A stretch of 64,000 nucleotides of DNA from Vampirovibrio chlorellavorus (GTDB lineage Bacteria > Cyanobacteriota > Vampirovibrionia > Vampirovibrionales > Vampirovibrionaceae). The stretch lies in contig CAIPMU010000011.1 in assembly GCA_903866275.1 (NCBI GenBank), positions 62,001-126,000 on the forward strand, in the 5' to 3' direction. The notes under the pieces are model-generated. The model saw nothing but the letters and a program-made list of their open reading frames with translations. It ran no database searches and was not told where the DNA came from. A program made the translations under genes and the position numbers. Of the stretch, positions 37,814 through 47,064 are shown piece after piece (position 1 is the first letter of the stretch; the number at the start of each line of letters is the position of its first letter).

Positions 37814-38863
37814 ATGACTGATTTAACCCCTGCCCCCATCTTTGCCGAAAATGAAAAAATGATCGCCAGCCTGCCAGACAGTGCCAAAGTGGTCATGTCC
37901 GGGATGCGGCCTACGGGTAAGCTTCACTTGGGGCACTACATGGGGGTCTTGCGTAACTGGGTGGGTCTGCAGGACCAGTTTCCCTGCTTCTTCTCCATTG
38001 CCGACTGGCACGCCCTGACCACCAAGTACGACAACACCGCCAACCTGCGTCAGGATATTCTCGATATGGCTCTGGACTGGCTGGCTGCGGGGATCGACCC
38101 GGAGAAAGCCACCCTCTTTGTGCAGTCCAGCATCCCCGAGATTGCCGAGTTGCACTTGCTGATGAGCATGATCACCCCCGCCAAGTGGGTGCAAACCGAT
38201 CCCACCCTGAAAGACATGGTGGCCATGCTCCATGAAGATTTATCCTACGGGTTGCTGGGTTATCCCGTGCTGCAAACCGTAGACATTCTCTCGGTGCGAG
38301 CGGGACTGGTCCCCGTGGGTAAGGATCAACTGGCCCATCTGGAGATTTCCCGCGATATTGCCCGGCGCTTTAATCACATGTACCAGACCGATATATTCGC
38401 TGAACCCCGCCCCTTGCTGACCGAGACCCCCATGCTGATTGGGCTGGACGGGCGCAAGATGGGTAAGTCCTTTAACAACGCCATTTTCCTCTCGGAAACG
38501 GCCGATGAGACCCTGGCCAAGATTAAAACCGCCATCACCGATCCAGCGCGTATCAAGCGCACCGATCCCGGCAACCCGGATCTGTGCGAAGTGGTCTTTA
38601 AGTATTACGAGGCCTTTGCCCCAGCCCCAGTTCGCGATTTGGCCGCCGAAGAGTGCAAAACCGCCGCGCGGGGCTGCATGGATTGCAAAAAAATTCTGGC
38701 CGAGCTGGTGAACGAAGCCATGGCCCCCATGCGGGAACGTCGCGCCCTCTACGCCGGTGATCGGAGTCAGGTGGAAGCGTTCTTAAAAGCGGGCGGCGAA
38801 AAAGCCCGCGCCGCCTGCCAGGAAACGCTGACCAAAGTCAAAGCGGTGATGCACCTGTTTTAA
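37814..38863 (+). CDS. trpS: Tryptophanyl-tRNA synthetase
   Basis: A 349-aa class I synthetase. MSGMRPTGKLHLGHYMGVLR carries the HIGH motif (HLGH) and LIGLDGRKMGKSFNN the KMSKS loop in its KMGKS form. LSYGLLGYPVLQTVDILSVR and DQLAHLEISRDIARRFN are conserved active-site and dimer segments. The C-terminal GCMDCKKILAELV matches the long bacterial form. I prefer the ATG at 37814 (GGAT about 7 bases upstream) over the one at 37802. An N-terminal extension of about 25 residues precedes the catalytic start. Confidence 0.96.
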   Translation: MTDLTPAPIFAENEKMIASLPDSAKVVMSGMRPTGKLHLGHYMGVLRNWVGLQDQFPCFFSIADWHALTTKYDNTANLRQDILDMALDWLAAGIDPEKATLFVQSSIPEIAELHLLMSMITPAKWVQTDPTLKDMVAMLHEDLSYGLLGYPVLQTVDILSVRAGLVPVGKDQLAHLEISRDIARRFNHMYQTDIFAEPRPLLTETPMLIGLDGRKMGKSFNNAIFLSETADETLAKIKTAITDPARIKRTDPGNPDLCEVVFKYYEAFAPAPVRDLAAEECKTAARGCMDCKKILAELVNEAMAPMRERRALYAGDRSQVEAFLKAGGEKARAACQETLTKVKAVMHLF

Positions 38864-38894
38864 CAGAAAGGCCCTTACCGCAGGACCGCAAACG

Positions 38895-38936
38895 CATTGC
38901 GCCCCAAATCTTGTTGCAAGATAAGGGGACGCAATG
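38895..38936. terminator. Long hairpin between convergent genes
   Basis: A stacked dyad: CATTGCG/CGCAATG, then CCCC/GGGG, then ATCTTG/CAAGAT around a 3-base TTG loop, with only an A bulge and an AA/AA internal loop. It sits 31 bp after trpS and 22 bp from the stop of the leftward Gly-rich gene. The T-run after it is poor (TTTAGTG), so it may be a mixed or Rho-assisted terminator or an mRNA-protecting structure. Confidence 0.6.
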
Positions 38937-38958
38937 TTTAGTGTTCTATTTTGAATAC

Positions 38959-39435
38959 TTAACCCAGGAAACCCAGATTAGCAATGTTAGCCAAGGTACC
39001 TAAGCCGCCCAAGCTGGCCAGAGCTCCCAGGTTACTGCCGGTAGCGCCGATACTGGTGCCTGCATTAGCAGTCGTACCGGTCGCTGGGGCTGTACCCGTT
39101 GTTTGCGCGGCACCAGGCATAATGCCACCCAAGCCCGCTGAAAGCGCCGGGTTAAAGGTGTTCAGGAATGCGTTGGAAAACGGACTCACCTGAGGAAAGG
39201 ACGCAATTAAAGGCGTACCACCACCCGTGAGCGCAATTTGAGTACTGGTCATCAGGGAATTAGCCGCCCAGGGAAACGAGCCAAAGAAAGCTGGAAACAA
39301 CCCTGAAGGATTAAATGCCGGATTGCTAGGCACCACCTGTCCGGGGGTTAAGCCGGGGTTAAACTGCAACCCATTGTTAAAAATACCACCGTTAAAACTG
39401 CCGAATATACCACCATTGGTTGGGGGAATAGCCAT
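38959..39435 (-). CDS. Low-complexity Gly/Asn/Ala-rich protein (158 aa)
   Basis: GGAGGA lies about 9 bases before the ATG, which supports translation. The sequence is dominated by Gly, Asn, Phe, Thr, Ala and Pro with almost no charged residues: GGIFGSFNGGIFNNGLQFNP near the N-terminus, a hydrophobic Phe-rich middle, a TGTAPATGTTANAGTSIGAT linker and a Leu/Gly-rich tail GALASLGGLGTLANI. No classical signal peptide. It could be a surface, fibre-forming or phase-separating protein. Family not recognised. Confidence 0.6.
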   Translation of the reverse strand: MAIPPTNGGIFGSFNGGIFNNGLQFNPGLTPGQVVPSNPAFNPSGLFPAFFGSFPWAANSLMTSTQIALTGGGTPLIASFPQVSPFSNAFLNTFNPALSAGLGGIMPGAAQTTGTAPATGTTANAGTSIGATGSNLGALASLGGLGTLANIANLGFLG

Positions 39436-39732
39436 TACAAATGTCCTCCGTTATGCAATCTCTTAGCTCTTCAAAAAAATCGTACCGCCGCCTGTCGTCC
39501 AGGAAAATCAATCGAATGAAACTAATTGGTTGAAAATCTCTCTTCTAATCTGATACCAAAATAAAAACAATCAATTGGATTGAATTGTTGATTTTGATGC
39601 TTTTGCAACAAAAATTTAACATCCATCACCGCTGAACCATGCGCCATACGCTTTGATTCAGCCACCCTACGGCCCCCCCCCGTCACAACGTGCCTGATCT
39701 CAAACCCGCCCAGGAATGCAGCGTGTTCGTTT

Positions 39733-40623
39733 TTAGAAATCTGCTGCTTTCACTGGTGAAAGCCGATACAATTCACGCTGAATCCCCTGTTGCTCCTGGC
39801 CCAGCGCCCCCATTGAATACAACCCCATAGAATGCATGGAATGCGGAATATTGGTTTGGCTAATATCCATCAGCGCTTTGGCTGTCTCTGAAATCACAAT
39901 CTGATTCACGGCCACATAGTGAATCAATCGGCGCACTTCTGTAATAGAGGCTGACGTATCCAGCAAATTATCCAGGCCATCCAGCGCAATGCGGAACGGA
40001 GGCTGAGGATCGAGAGGCCGCAACGTGCTGTAGTGACTCATAATGGATTGAGAAAGGGTCAACACAAAGCGCAGCCCCTCATCAATTTTTTTAAACTCAA
40101 ACACCATTTCATTGAACATCCGGCTATGCACATGCGGGTTTTCCTGGGTGATGAGCACGTCAATCACCTTGGTAATACTGGGACAAACGGCCTCATCGTA
40201 ATCAATATAGGCAAAAACCTTGAGATCCTTGGGCAGAGATTCCTCTCGTTTATTGTGTTCATCCCGCAATTTTTGCAAACGGCGCCGCTGAATGGCGGCG
40301 TGCACTTGCACATTCATCCGTTGCTCCCACACCCTTAGCGTTTCCGCGGCAAAGTTGAACACAAAAAACAAAACGGTCAGCAGGCAAGCCAGTACACCCT
40401 GAGTCGTGCTATAACTATGCCCGTTAAAGGTCAGGTGAGGTACATTGATAAACAGCTCTACAAAACTATTCAAAGGCGTAAACAAAGGATCCAAGGTTCG
40501 CACAAAACCTTGTAACGGGGCTACCTCGGTCACTTTCAGCAACCAGTGCATCACCGCCACCGGAGACAGCAAGGCAAAGATCGTGGCAAGAATATCGCAA
40601 ATTGTGTAGAAATATCGAAACAT
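39733..40623 (-). CDS. Membrane protein with YggT-like N-terminus (296 aa)
   Basis: Two hydrophobic segments lie at about residues 6-28 and 76-97, separated by FVRTLDPLFTPLNSFVELFI, which recalls the YggT fold (PxxxP(I/L) motif before the second helix). After a basic coiled region (RMNVQVHAAIQRRRLQKLRD EHNKREE) comes a cytoplasmic domain of about 160 residues with FAYIDYDEAVCPSITKVIDV and RMFNEMVFEFKKIDEG. That domain is unfamiliar. Together it may be a regulatory membrane protein. The YggT resemblance is by eye and moderate. Confidence 0.6.
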   Translation of the reverse strand: MFRYFYTICDILATIFALLSPVAVMHWLLKVTEVAPLQGFVRTLDPLFTPLNSFVELFINVPHLTFNGHSYSTTQGVLACLLTVLFFVFNFAAETLRVWEQRMNVQVHAAIQRRRLQKLRDEHNKREESLPKDLKVFAYIDYDEAVCPSITKVIDVLITQENPHVHSRMFNEMVFEFKKIDEGLRFVLTLSQSIMSHYSTLRPLDPQPPFRIALDGLDNLLDTSASITEVRRLIHYVAVNQIVISETAKALMDISQTNIPHSMHSMGLYSMGALGQEQQGIQRELYRLSPVKAADF

Positions 40624-40836
40624 GGACTCGACCGCTTACACTCAGTTCACTCTGTAGCTTAACGTATTGAAGGGCAAGTCAATTCCCCCGTCTGATGGAA
40701 AGATGATAAAAAGAGCCAATCCTCCATCCAGACCCATACATGGAGAGCCCTCAAAGCAACATTCCACGTCAACTGAGTAAGCCTAAACAGCTCAACCACA
40801 AGCCGTAAGCCCAAAACGGCAGCCCCTAAAGGGAGT

Positions 40837-41970
40837 TTACCCGCGAGAATAGACTTTCAGGGTGTTATATGCCGTATCCCGCTGCGCGGCATCAAAGCCC
40901 GCTGCGTGAATGACTTTCACCATCTCTTCCACGCTTTTACGAGTGGGATTGATCCCGGCCTGAGTCACCACGTTCTCTTCCAGCAAGAGGCCGCCCATAT
41001 CGTTGGCGCCCATGCGCAAGGCGGTCTGGCCCAACTTCAGGCCCTGGGTAATCCAGGAAGCGCCCACATTCGGGATGTTATCCAGCACAATGCGCGCTAA
41101 GGCACTGACTTTCAGGTATTCTACCCCGGTTGCAGGCGGATTGGGCAATTTTTCCAGCTTGGTGTTCACCTTCTGGAAGGTCCAGGGGATAAAACTGAGG
41201 AAGCCGCCGGTCTTGTCCTGCAAATTGCGCACCTGAAACAGGTGATCCACAATGTGCCAGTCTTCTTCCATCATGCCAAACATCATAGTAGCAGAAGTTT
41301 TCAGGCCGAGCCCGTGAGCCACTTCCATCACTTGCAGCCAATCGTGGGCGTTCACTTTCTTGTGGCTCACCTTGCGACGAATGTCATCGTGTAAAATCTC
41401 GCCACCTGCCCCGGGAATCGAGGAGATACCGGCATCGATCAGTTGCTGGATCACCCAGCTCAGGTCTTTTCCGGCAATTTCGGCCATATAGGCAATCTCG
41501 GTGGGCGAAAACGAGTGAATGGTCAAGTCCGGGAAGTCCCGGCGCAGGTTACGCACTACATCCAGGTAGTAGTCAAAGGGCAGATCCGGGTTCACGCCGC
41601 CTTGCAGCAGCAGCTGGGTACCTCCAGCCGCGATCAGCTCCTGGGTTTTCTCTTTAATCTGGAAATACTCCAGCGTGTAGGCGTCCGCGTCGTCCTTATG
41701 CCGATAAAACGCGCAAAACAGGCAATCCACGTTGCACACGTTGGTGTAATTCACGTTGCGATCAATCACAAAGGAAACCGGACTGCCCTCGGGGTGAAAG
41801 CGGCGCTTCGTCTCTTCCGCCATGATGCCCAGCTCAAACAGGCTGGCTTCCCGAAACAGGCGCAGCGCCTCATCCTGATCAATGCGCCCCACCGGAGGCG
41901 TGTGGGAGACGTTTGAATCTAATGACTCTGAATGTGAACCTTGGCGGGAACTTGAAGCAATTGCGGTCAT
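40837..41970 (-). CDS. mqnC: Cyclic dehypoxanthinyl futalosine synthase
   Basis: A 377-aa radical SAM enzyme of the futalosine menaquinone pathway. The cluster motif is CNVDCLFCAFYR (C-x3-C-x2-C). Family stretches include GGTQLLLQGGVNPDLPFDYY, IHSFSPTEIAYMAEIAGKDL, DAGISSIPGAGGEILHDDIR, TSATMMFGMMEE and MGANDMGGLLLEENVV near the C-terminus. It closes the ring of dehypoxanthinyl futalosine. The N-terminal 25 residues are Ser-rich and poorly conserved, so a later start is possible. No other mqn genes are in the window. Confidence 0.95.
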   Translation of the reverse strand: MTAIASSSRQGSHSESLDSNVSHTPPVGRIDQDEALRLFREASLFELGIMAEETKRRFHPEGSPVSFVIDRNVNYTNVCNVDCLFCAFYRHKDDADAYTLEYFQIKEKTQELIAAGGTQLLLQGGVNPDLPFDYYLDVVRNLRRDFPDLTIHSFSPTEIAYMAEIAGKDLSWVIQQLIDAGISSIPGAGGEILHDDIRRKVSHKKVNAHDWLQVMEVAHGLGLKTSATMMFGMMEEDWHIVDHLFQVRNLQDKTGGFLSFIPWTFQKVNTKLEKLPNPPATGVEYLKVSALARIVLDNIPNVGASWITQGLKLGQTALRMGANDMGGLLLEENVVTQAGINPTRKSVEEMVKVIHAAGFDAAQRDTAYNTLKVYSRG

Positions 41971-42247
41971 CTGTCTGTGTTAATATCCTATAGCTGATTG
42001 GCGTGTAGATGGGCTGCCCAGATCATTAAGAACAAGCCATCAAGAACAAGGCACACTGCTCACGCACCAGAAACGCGGGACATACCTCCATCCGAGGCTC
42101 CCTTAAAAGATACCAGAAAAAAGCCCCCATCCACAACATGCCGACACCAGCCGCCAGCCTCCTCACCTCAGCCGCTGAAGACCCTTACAGCGCTCCAAAG
42201 CCTGAACACCCTGTTTCACTTGCACAACCTTGGGAAGCCCTCGCCGC

Positions 42248-43978
42248 ATGGCCACTGAACTGAAATCCCCCCCGACCGAAAACAAAAAGAACTTCGCCCG
42301 CCCCACCTACCGCAAGGACGACTCGTCTGAAATTTATCTCTATCAGCCGGTCGTGGCCAACCCGGACGCCATTCGCATTGCGATGGTCTATCCCGCGGCG
42401 TATCAAATCGCCATGTCGTCCTTGGGCTACCTGATTTTGTTCCAGCAACTGGACACCAACCCGGACATAGATGCGCGTCGCATCTATGCCGACACCCTAA
42501 ACCAGCATGACCCCAAGGAGCTGGAGTTCATGGGCTTCTCGTTCGCCTTTGAACTGGATATTATCAAGATCATTGAGAACTTTGCGACTTATAACATCCC
42601 CATGCTGGCCAAAGACCGCGAGCGCGAGCATCCGCTGATTTTCGCGGGCGGCCCGGTGCCCATGAGCAACCCCGAACCCTTTGCAGACTTCTTTGACTTC
42701 TTCCTGATTGGGGAAGGCGAAGAGATGCTGCCCGCCCTGATTGACGCATACCGCGAGAACCGGCACCTCACAGACCGGGAGGAATTGATCCACCGGCTGG
42801 CGGCCAATGTGCCCGGCCTCTATGCGCCCGGCATGTACATTGTGCAATACGAAGGCCCGGACGGCCCCATTGCCTCAATCACCCCCAAATACCCGGATAT
42901 TCCAGCGATGGTGGAAAAACAACTGGTGGCCAACATGGATGATTTTGTGGCTTCGACGCCCATCATCAGTGACAAGGCCATTTTCTCCAGCACCCTGTTG
43001 GTGGAAGTGATGCGCGGTTGCGCCCACCGCTGCCGCTTTTGTCTGGCCAGCTACAGCATGTTGGGACCTACCGGCTCCGGGATTCCGGCGGCCCGAGGCG
43101 GTTCCATTGAAAAAGTGATTCAGCGCATTGAAAACGGGATTCAGTACACCAACAAGGTGGGCCTACTGGGTGCACTTATTTCCGATCACCCGGAATTCCC
43201 CGCTCTGTGCGATTATCTGGATGCCAAAGAGGGGCTGACCATCTCTTCATCGTCTCTGCGGGTGGATACCCTGACCCAGCAGATTGCCAACACCTTTAAA
43301 AAGGGCGGTCAAAAGCAGCTGACTCTGGCCATTGAAACCGGCTCGGAGCGCATGCGCCGCCGCATCAACAAGAACCTGAAGCACGATCAGATTCTGCAAT
43401 CGGCGGAAATCATGGCCAAATCCGGCATGGAAGGCGTGAAGTTCTATGGGATGGTCGGCCTGCCCGATGAAGTGGATCACGATGTGGAACTGCTCGTAGA
43501 TCTGCTCAAGGAAGTGCGCAAGAACAACCCCAAACTAAAGATCCACCTGGGCTGCAGCTCCTTTGTGCCCAAGGCGGGGACGCCCTTCCAGTGGCAACCC
43601 AAGCTGAACAACAAAATGGTGGACAGCCGCTTTGAAATCCTGCGCAAGGGTCTGCTAAAAATCGCCGATGTGCGGGCTTCCAGCGCCAAGTGGGATTACT
43701 TCCAGGCGTTCTTATCCCGTGGCGATCGTCGCCTTTCCAAGCTGATCATCCGCTTTTACGAGCTGGGCGGTGGTTTGGGCTCGGTGAACCGCGCCCACAA
43801 AGAACTGAAATCCGAAGGCTTAGCCGACTTCCCGGATCTGGACTGGTATGCGTTGCGCGAACGTCCCGAAAGCGAGATCCTCCCCTGGGATATGGTCAAT
43901 CTGGGCGTGCCCAAACACATCCTCTATAAAGAAGGCCTCCCCCCGCCCGGCTTTGAGAACGCCAAGTTTTTCAATTGA
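42248..43978 (+). CDS. B12-binding-domain radical SAM protein (TIGR03960-like)
   Basis: About 576 aa. The N-terminal part (to about 210) has the cobalamin-binding-type fold seen in this family, IRIAMVYPAAYQIAMSSLGY, FMGFSFAFELD, PLIFAGGPVPMSNPEPFADF and FLIGEGEEMLPALID. The radical SAM motif is RGCAHRCRFCLASY (C-x3-C-x2-C). Then LTLAIETGSERMRRRINKNL and FYGMVGLPDEVD. The family's reaction is not known. A TTG at 42230 is an alternative start; ATG at 42248 is preferred. It lacks the DxHxxG cobalamin His motif by eye, so cobalamin binding is uncertain. Confidence 0.85.
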   Translation: MATELKSPPTENKKNFARPTYRKDDSSEIYLYQPVVANPDAIRIAMVYPAAYQIAMSSLGYLILFQQLDTNPDIDARRIYADTLNQHDPKELEFMGFSFAFELDIIKIIENFATYNIPMLAKDREREHPLIFAGGPVPMSNPEPFADFFDFFLIGEGEEMLPALIDAYRENRHLTDREELIHRLAANVPGLYAPGMYIVQYEGPDGPIASITPKYPDIPAMVEKQLVANMDDFVASTPIISDKAIFSSTLLVEVMRGCAHRCRFCLASYSMLGPTGSGIPAARGGSIEKVIQRIENGIQYTNKVGLLGALISDHPEFPALCDYLDAKEGLTISSSSLRVDTLTQQIANTFKKGGQKQLTLAIETGSERMRRRINKNLKHDQILQSAEIMAKSGMEGVKFYGMVGLPDEVDHDVELLVDLLKEVRKNNPKLKIHLGCSSFVPKAGTPFQWQPKLNNKMVDSRFEILRKGLLKIADVRASSAKWDYFQAFLSRGDRRLSKLIIRFYELGGGLGSVNRAHKELKSEGLADFPDLDWYALRERPESEILPWDMVNLGVPKHILYKEGLPPPGFENAKFFN

Positions 43979-44027
43979 AACATCACTCTCCCATTGATGA
44001 TGTGCATGTTCTAAAAAACAACACTAC

Positions 44028-44417
44028 TTACTTCGGGGTACTCGACTGATAGGCCGTTTTCGCAATGTCAAATGTTTTCCAAAGCATTACCCCTGACCAA
44101 ACCGAAGTGCCTGCCGCAATTGGATATAAAACAGGGATAGCCATCGGAAAAAACAATGACGCTATAATGACCGCAGGTACAGCCACCAAACCGATTAGCC
44201 CTGAAATCATCATCACTGCCTGCTTTGGATTTTTAAACTCTTTTTTGAGAGCAACCCAAGCCGCATTGAATTTTTCTTTTCTAGTAAGCACTTTTTCAGG
44301 ATTTCCGCTAAAAACGAATCGATCAATTGACTGTCTGCTTTGAGGAAATTTAGAATTCGTGTTGGCTCGTTCGGAAGCGAGCCCCCTTGAGTTTATATTT
44401 TCAGCTTGAAGCCTCAT
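44028..44417 (-). CDS. Small membrane protein (129 aa)
   Basis: AGGAG stands about 10 bases before the ATG. The N-terminal 60 residues are polar and probably disordered, with DRFVFSGNPEKVLTRKE at 32-48. A helical segment WVALKKEFKNPKQAVM leads into one long or two short hydrophobic helices (about 71-105: ISGLIGLVAVPAVIIASLFF and PIAAGTSVWSGVMLW). The base composition is AT-rich, like the next gene. Unknown family; probably co-transcribed with the frameshifted gene upstream. Confidence 0.65.
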   Translation of the reverse strand: MRLQAENINSRGLASERANTNSKFPQSRQSIDRFVFSGNPEKVLTRKEKFNAAWVALKKEFKNPKQAVMMISGLIGLVAVPAVIIASLFFPMAIPVLYPIAAGTSVWSGVMLWKTFDIAKTAYQSSTPK

Positions 44418-44451
44418 AAAAATATTACTCCTAATGACTCACTTATAAGAA

Positions 44452-45462
44452 TTACAACCTACTCCGAAGATCTTCAATAAAGTTGCGAAAAGCTTCTTCG
44501 GAATGATTCGGATTATTGGCTTCGCTAAACCCTGTTATAAATACAGATGCGATTTGAGAGAGTCCATTTATTGAATCGGGTATATGGGGATGTCCTCCGT
44601 TAGCAAGTTGAGCTTCAAACAGAGCGAAGTAAAACCAGCCAAATGCCTCATGCATAAGACTGGATGAAGCGCCTTCAGATGCAGCAACAATAACTTGTCC
44701 TACGCCAGGAATAACATGCCACAATTGGTTGGCAAGATGCGGTCCTAATGCAGCTCCTGTCATTGATGCAATGCCTGTCATGCTTAATCCCAAGTCTTTG
44801 TTGTAGATTTTTTTACCAAATGTTTTAAGCATTGCGTATGTGACAACTGTTAAAGCTGCTGGGCCTGCAAAGGTATTGCGGAAAGGAAAAAACCAGTAGC
44901 TCCCGCACCTGCAGAAAACGAATGAATAATTAAATTAGCTTCTACAAAACGCATTCCAAAACTTTTGCCATTATAAAAACGAGTTCCAAATCTCAATTTT
45001 TCAGATGGAGTCAGTGGTTTTAACCCTGATGCCGACATTAAGAATGCATCAGCCATTACTTTGTGAGCTTGACTTAGTTTTTCACGTTGCTTTACGGTCA
45101 AATTTTGGAAAGATAATACTCGACTGGACTCTAGCTCATTTCTTTCAGCTAAAGCCATAAAAATGTTTCGTAGCACAAGAGGATTTTTATCCATATCTTG
45201 AACTGAAAGCTTGGCGCCACTCAATTCAGGAAAATCTTTGGGCTGCTTTTTTTTGAAAAATCAAATCTTTAACAGTCTGATAATTGGAAAGAGCTACTAA
45301 CGCTTTCTGACTGACTAGACTAGTGGAAGCTGTTGATTGGTGAAAGCGATCAACCTGAACTGCTTTTTTATTATTGACAAAGCTTGTTAGAGGGACGCAA
45401 TCATAAGTGGCATGGGAACCAAAAAAAATCTTGACTTGGGAACTATGTGGTGGAATTAACAT
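44452..45462 (-). pseudogene. Membrane-associated protein gene broken by two frameshifts
   Basis: Three successive minus-strand frames (45462-45226, 45224-44850, 44832-44452) join into one continuous protein of about 335 residues if two shifts are allowed. The first is at an A8 run (45247-45254), where skipping one A continues into QPKDFPELSGAKLSVQDMDK. The second is near an A6/T6 run at 44887-44892, where the next frame reads PFRNTFAGPAALTVVTYAML straight into the third frame. The joined protein has a polar N-terminus and hydrophobic helices around GAALGPHLANQLWHVIPGVG. It could be a true pseudogene, homopolymer sequencing errors, or slippage-controlled. Family unknown. The region is AT-rich. 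Confidence 0.65.
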
Positions 45463-45634
45463 CTTCTCGCTCTTTCTAGCCTATACATGCAAAAGTGACC
45501 AAAGCTTTCCATGTTTTAAATGTTCTGAATATTTAAAACCACAACATACAAAAAGTTGCTCACAAAAATAAAATACTCCCCACTTAAATCAAAACGACAC
45601 AGCAACTCATTCAAAAGGCGGTATAAAACAAACC

Positions 45635-46774
45635 TTAGGCCTCTTGCAACGGGACCGAATCGCTTTCTTCATCCAGCTGATCGGCCAGACAGTTGAAGGG
45701 TAGCAGTACGTTATCAAACAGACCAAACACGAATAGCCCACGCTTCAAGACAGAGAAGGTTCGTTCTTTCAAACCCTGCTTGCCATCAGGCTGAACGGCA
45801 CGGGGGCCTTTGGCCAGAATCTCGAAGGCTTTACTATTTTTATTCAGCGAAATCGCCCTCCACGGGCCTTGGGGCATCGTTTCCAGCGTCAGCCCTTCGG
45901 GCGGTTTGCCCTTGTGAGTCAACACTTTCAAGCCCGCCGTAGTACCCTCTAAAATGCCATGATAGCCCGGCGCAGTCATCAGCACTGCGGCCAGATTCTC
46001 GCCGCTTTGCTTGTAATGCTCCGCCTTGCCTGCGCCCATGAAGGGGTGCTTGGTGGCTTTTACTTCGTTCACCAGACTCATAATGCCCGCCCAGGCCAGC
46101 AGACCCAAACCGGATACCGCCCCCACGAAAGGATATGTGTCGCCTAAAATGGCAGTTGCAAAAATGACCAGAACACTCATCACAGGATGCTTGCGGCACA
46201 CGCCAACAAAGTCCATTACCGAGCGATACATACCATACCGCCGGTATGCCCACGGCGAAGGCGAGTAGGTATTTCGCCCTACCCGCAAGTAATCGAGGCA
46301 CTCCTCCCGCGGGGCGGCCTGAAAATAGCGGGTCAGGATATTCCCGGCCATTTTCCGGTTGATCACATCCTCGGCGTTGCGCACCATCACTCCCTGTTGG
46401 GCGGCTTTCTGGCGCACGGCGGTTTCAAATTCGGGCAACAGCCCCTGAAGCATCACCGTTTTGAGAGTATCCTTGATTTCCAGCTCATCCGTACTCCAGT
46501 CTTGCAGGGTGGCCTTACAAAAGCGATCCGCCAGACGCTGGGCTTGCACCGTACGAAAGGGTCGGCCCCCGGCGGTTCTTCCCGGCAAAAACCGATCCGG
46601 GGCTGAAAAAGGATACACGGGCCAGCGCTCCGACAAGGGCTTATGCCAATTTAACGCATTGGCACTCAAGGTTACTGGCTGTCCCTGAACCATCAACGGG
46701 TTAAGCAACGGCAGAGCGCCCCAGCCATTCAGGGGCGAAAACGTGGGTACAGTCAATGGACCAGAAACTAACAT
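45635..46774 (-). CDS. Membrane protein of unknown function (about 379 aa)
   Basis: Long polar N-terminal half (VPTFSPLNGWGALPLLNPLM then RPFRTVQAQRLADRFCKATL) followed by helices with EFETAVRQKAAQQGVMVRNA. Two hydrophobic segments lie near residues 195-240: PVMSVLVIFATAILGDTYPF and VGAVSGLGLLAWAGIMSLV. The C-terminal part is soluble. The frame also opens with a TTG at 46789; the ATG at 46774 is preferred though its ribosome site is weak. No family recognised. Composition is closer to the core genome than its downstream neighbours. Confidence 0.65.
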   Translation of the reverse strand: MLVSGPLTVPTFSPLNGWGALPLLNPLMVQGQPVTLSANALNWHKPLSERWPVYPFSAPDRFLPGRTAGGRPFRTVQAQRLADRFCKATLQDWSTDELEIKDTLKTVMLQGLLPEFETAVRQKAAQQGVMVRNAEDVINRKMAGNILTRYFQAAPREECLDYLRVGRNTYSPSPWAYRRYGMYRSVMDFVGVCRKHPVMSVLVIFATAILGDTYPFVGAVSGLGLLAWAGIMSLVNEVKATKHPFMGAGKAEHYKQSGENLAAVLMTAPGYHGILEGTTAGLKVLTHKGKPPEGLTLETMPQGPWRAISLNKNSKAFEILAKGPRAVQPDGKQGLKERTFSVLKRGLFVFGLFDNVLLPFNCLADQLDEESDSVPLQEA

Positions 46775-47064
46775 GGAACCAGTACTCAATCGAAATGCGC
46801 CAATGCATTCAGGAATTAAGAATCAATCGGGCGGACGAGAGCGACCTGTGACGCTGATCGCGTTAACCACATACAATACCCCAGCATAAGGCTTACGCCT
46901 TAAAATGATAACAATCATGTCATTATTTGTTTTGTAAATCTTAAGAAAAACCCAGCCCCTCAGCCGCCCTCCCCCTTTCAACCCGGCAATGGTCGGGGTA
47001 AAATGACAGACAGTCAGGTCCACCTCTCTCACCCGTTCCCCATAAAATGTAGAGCTATTAGCAT

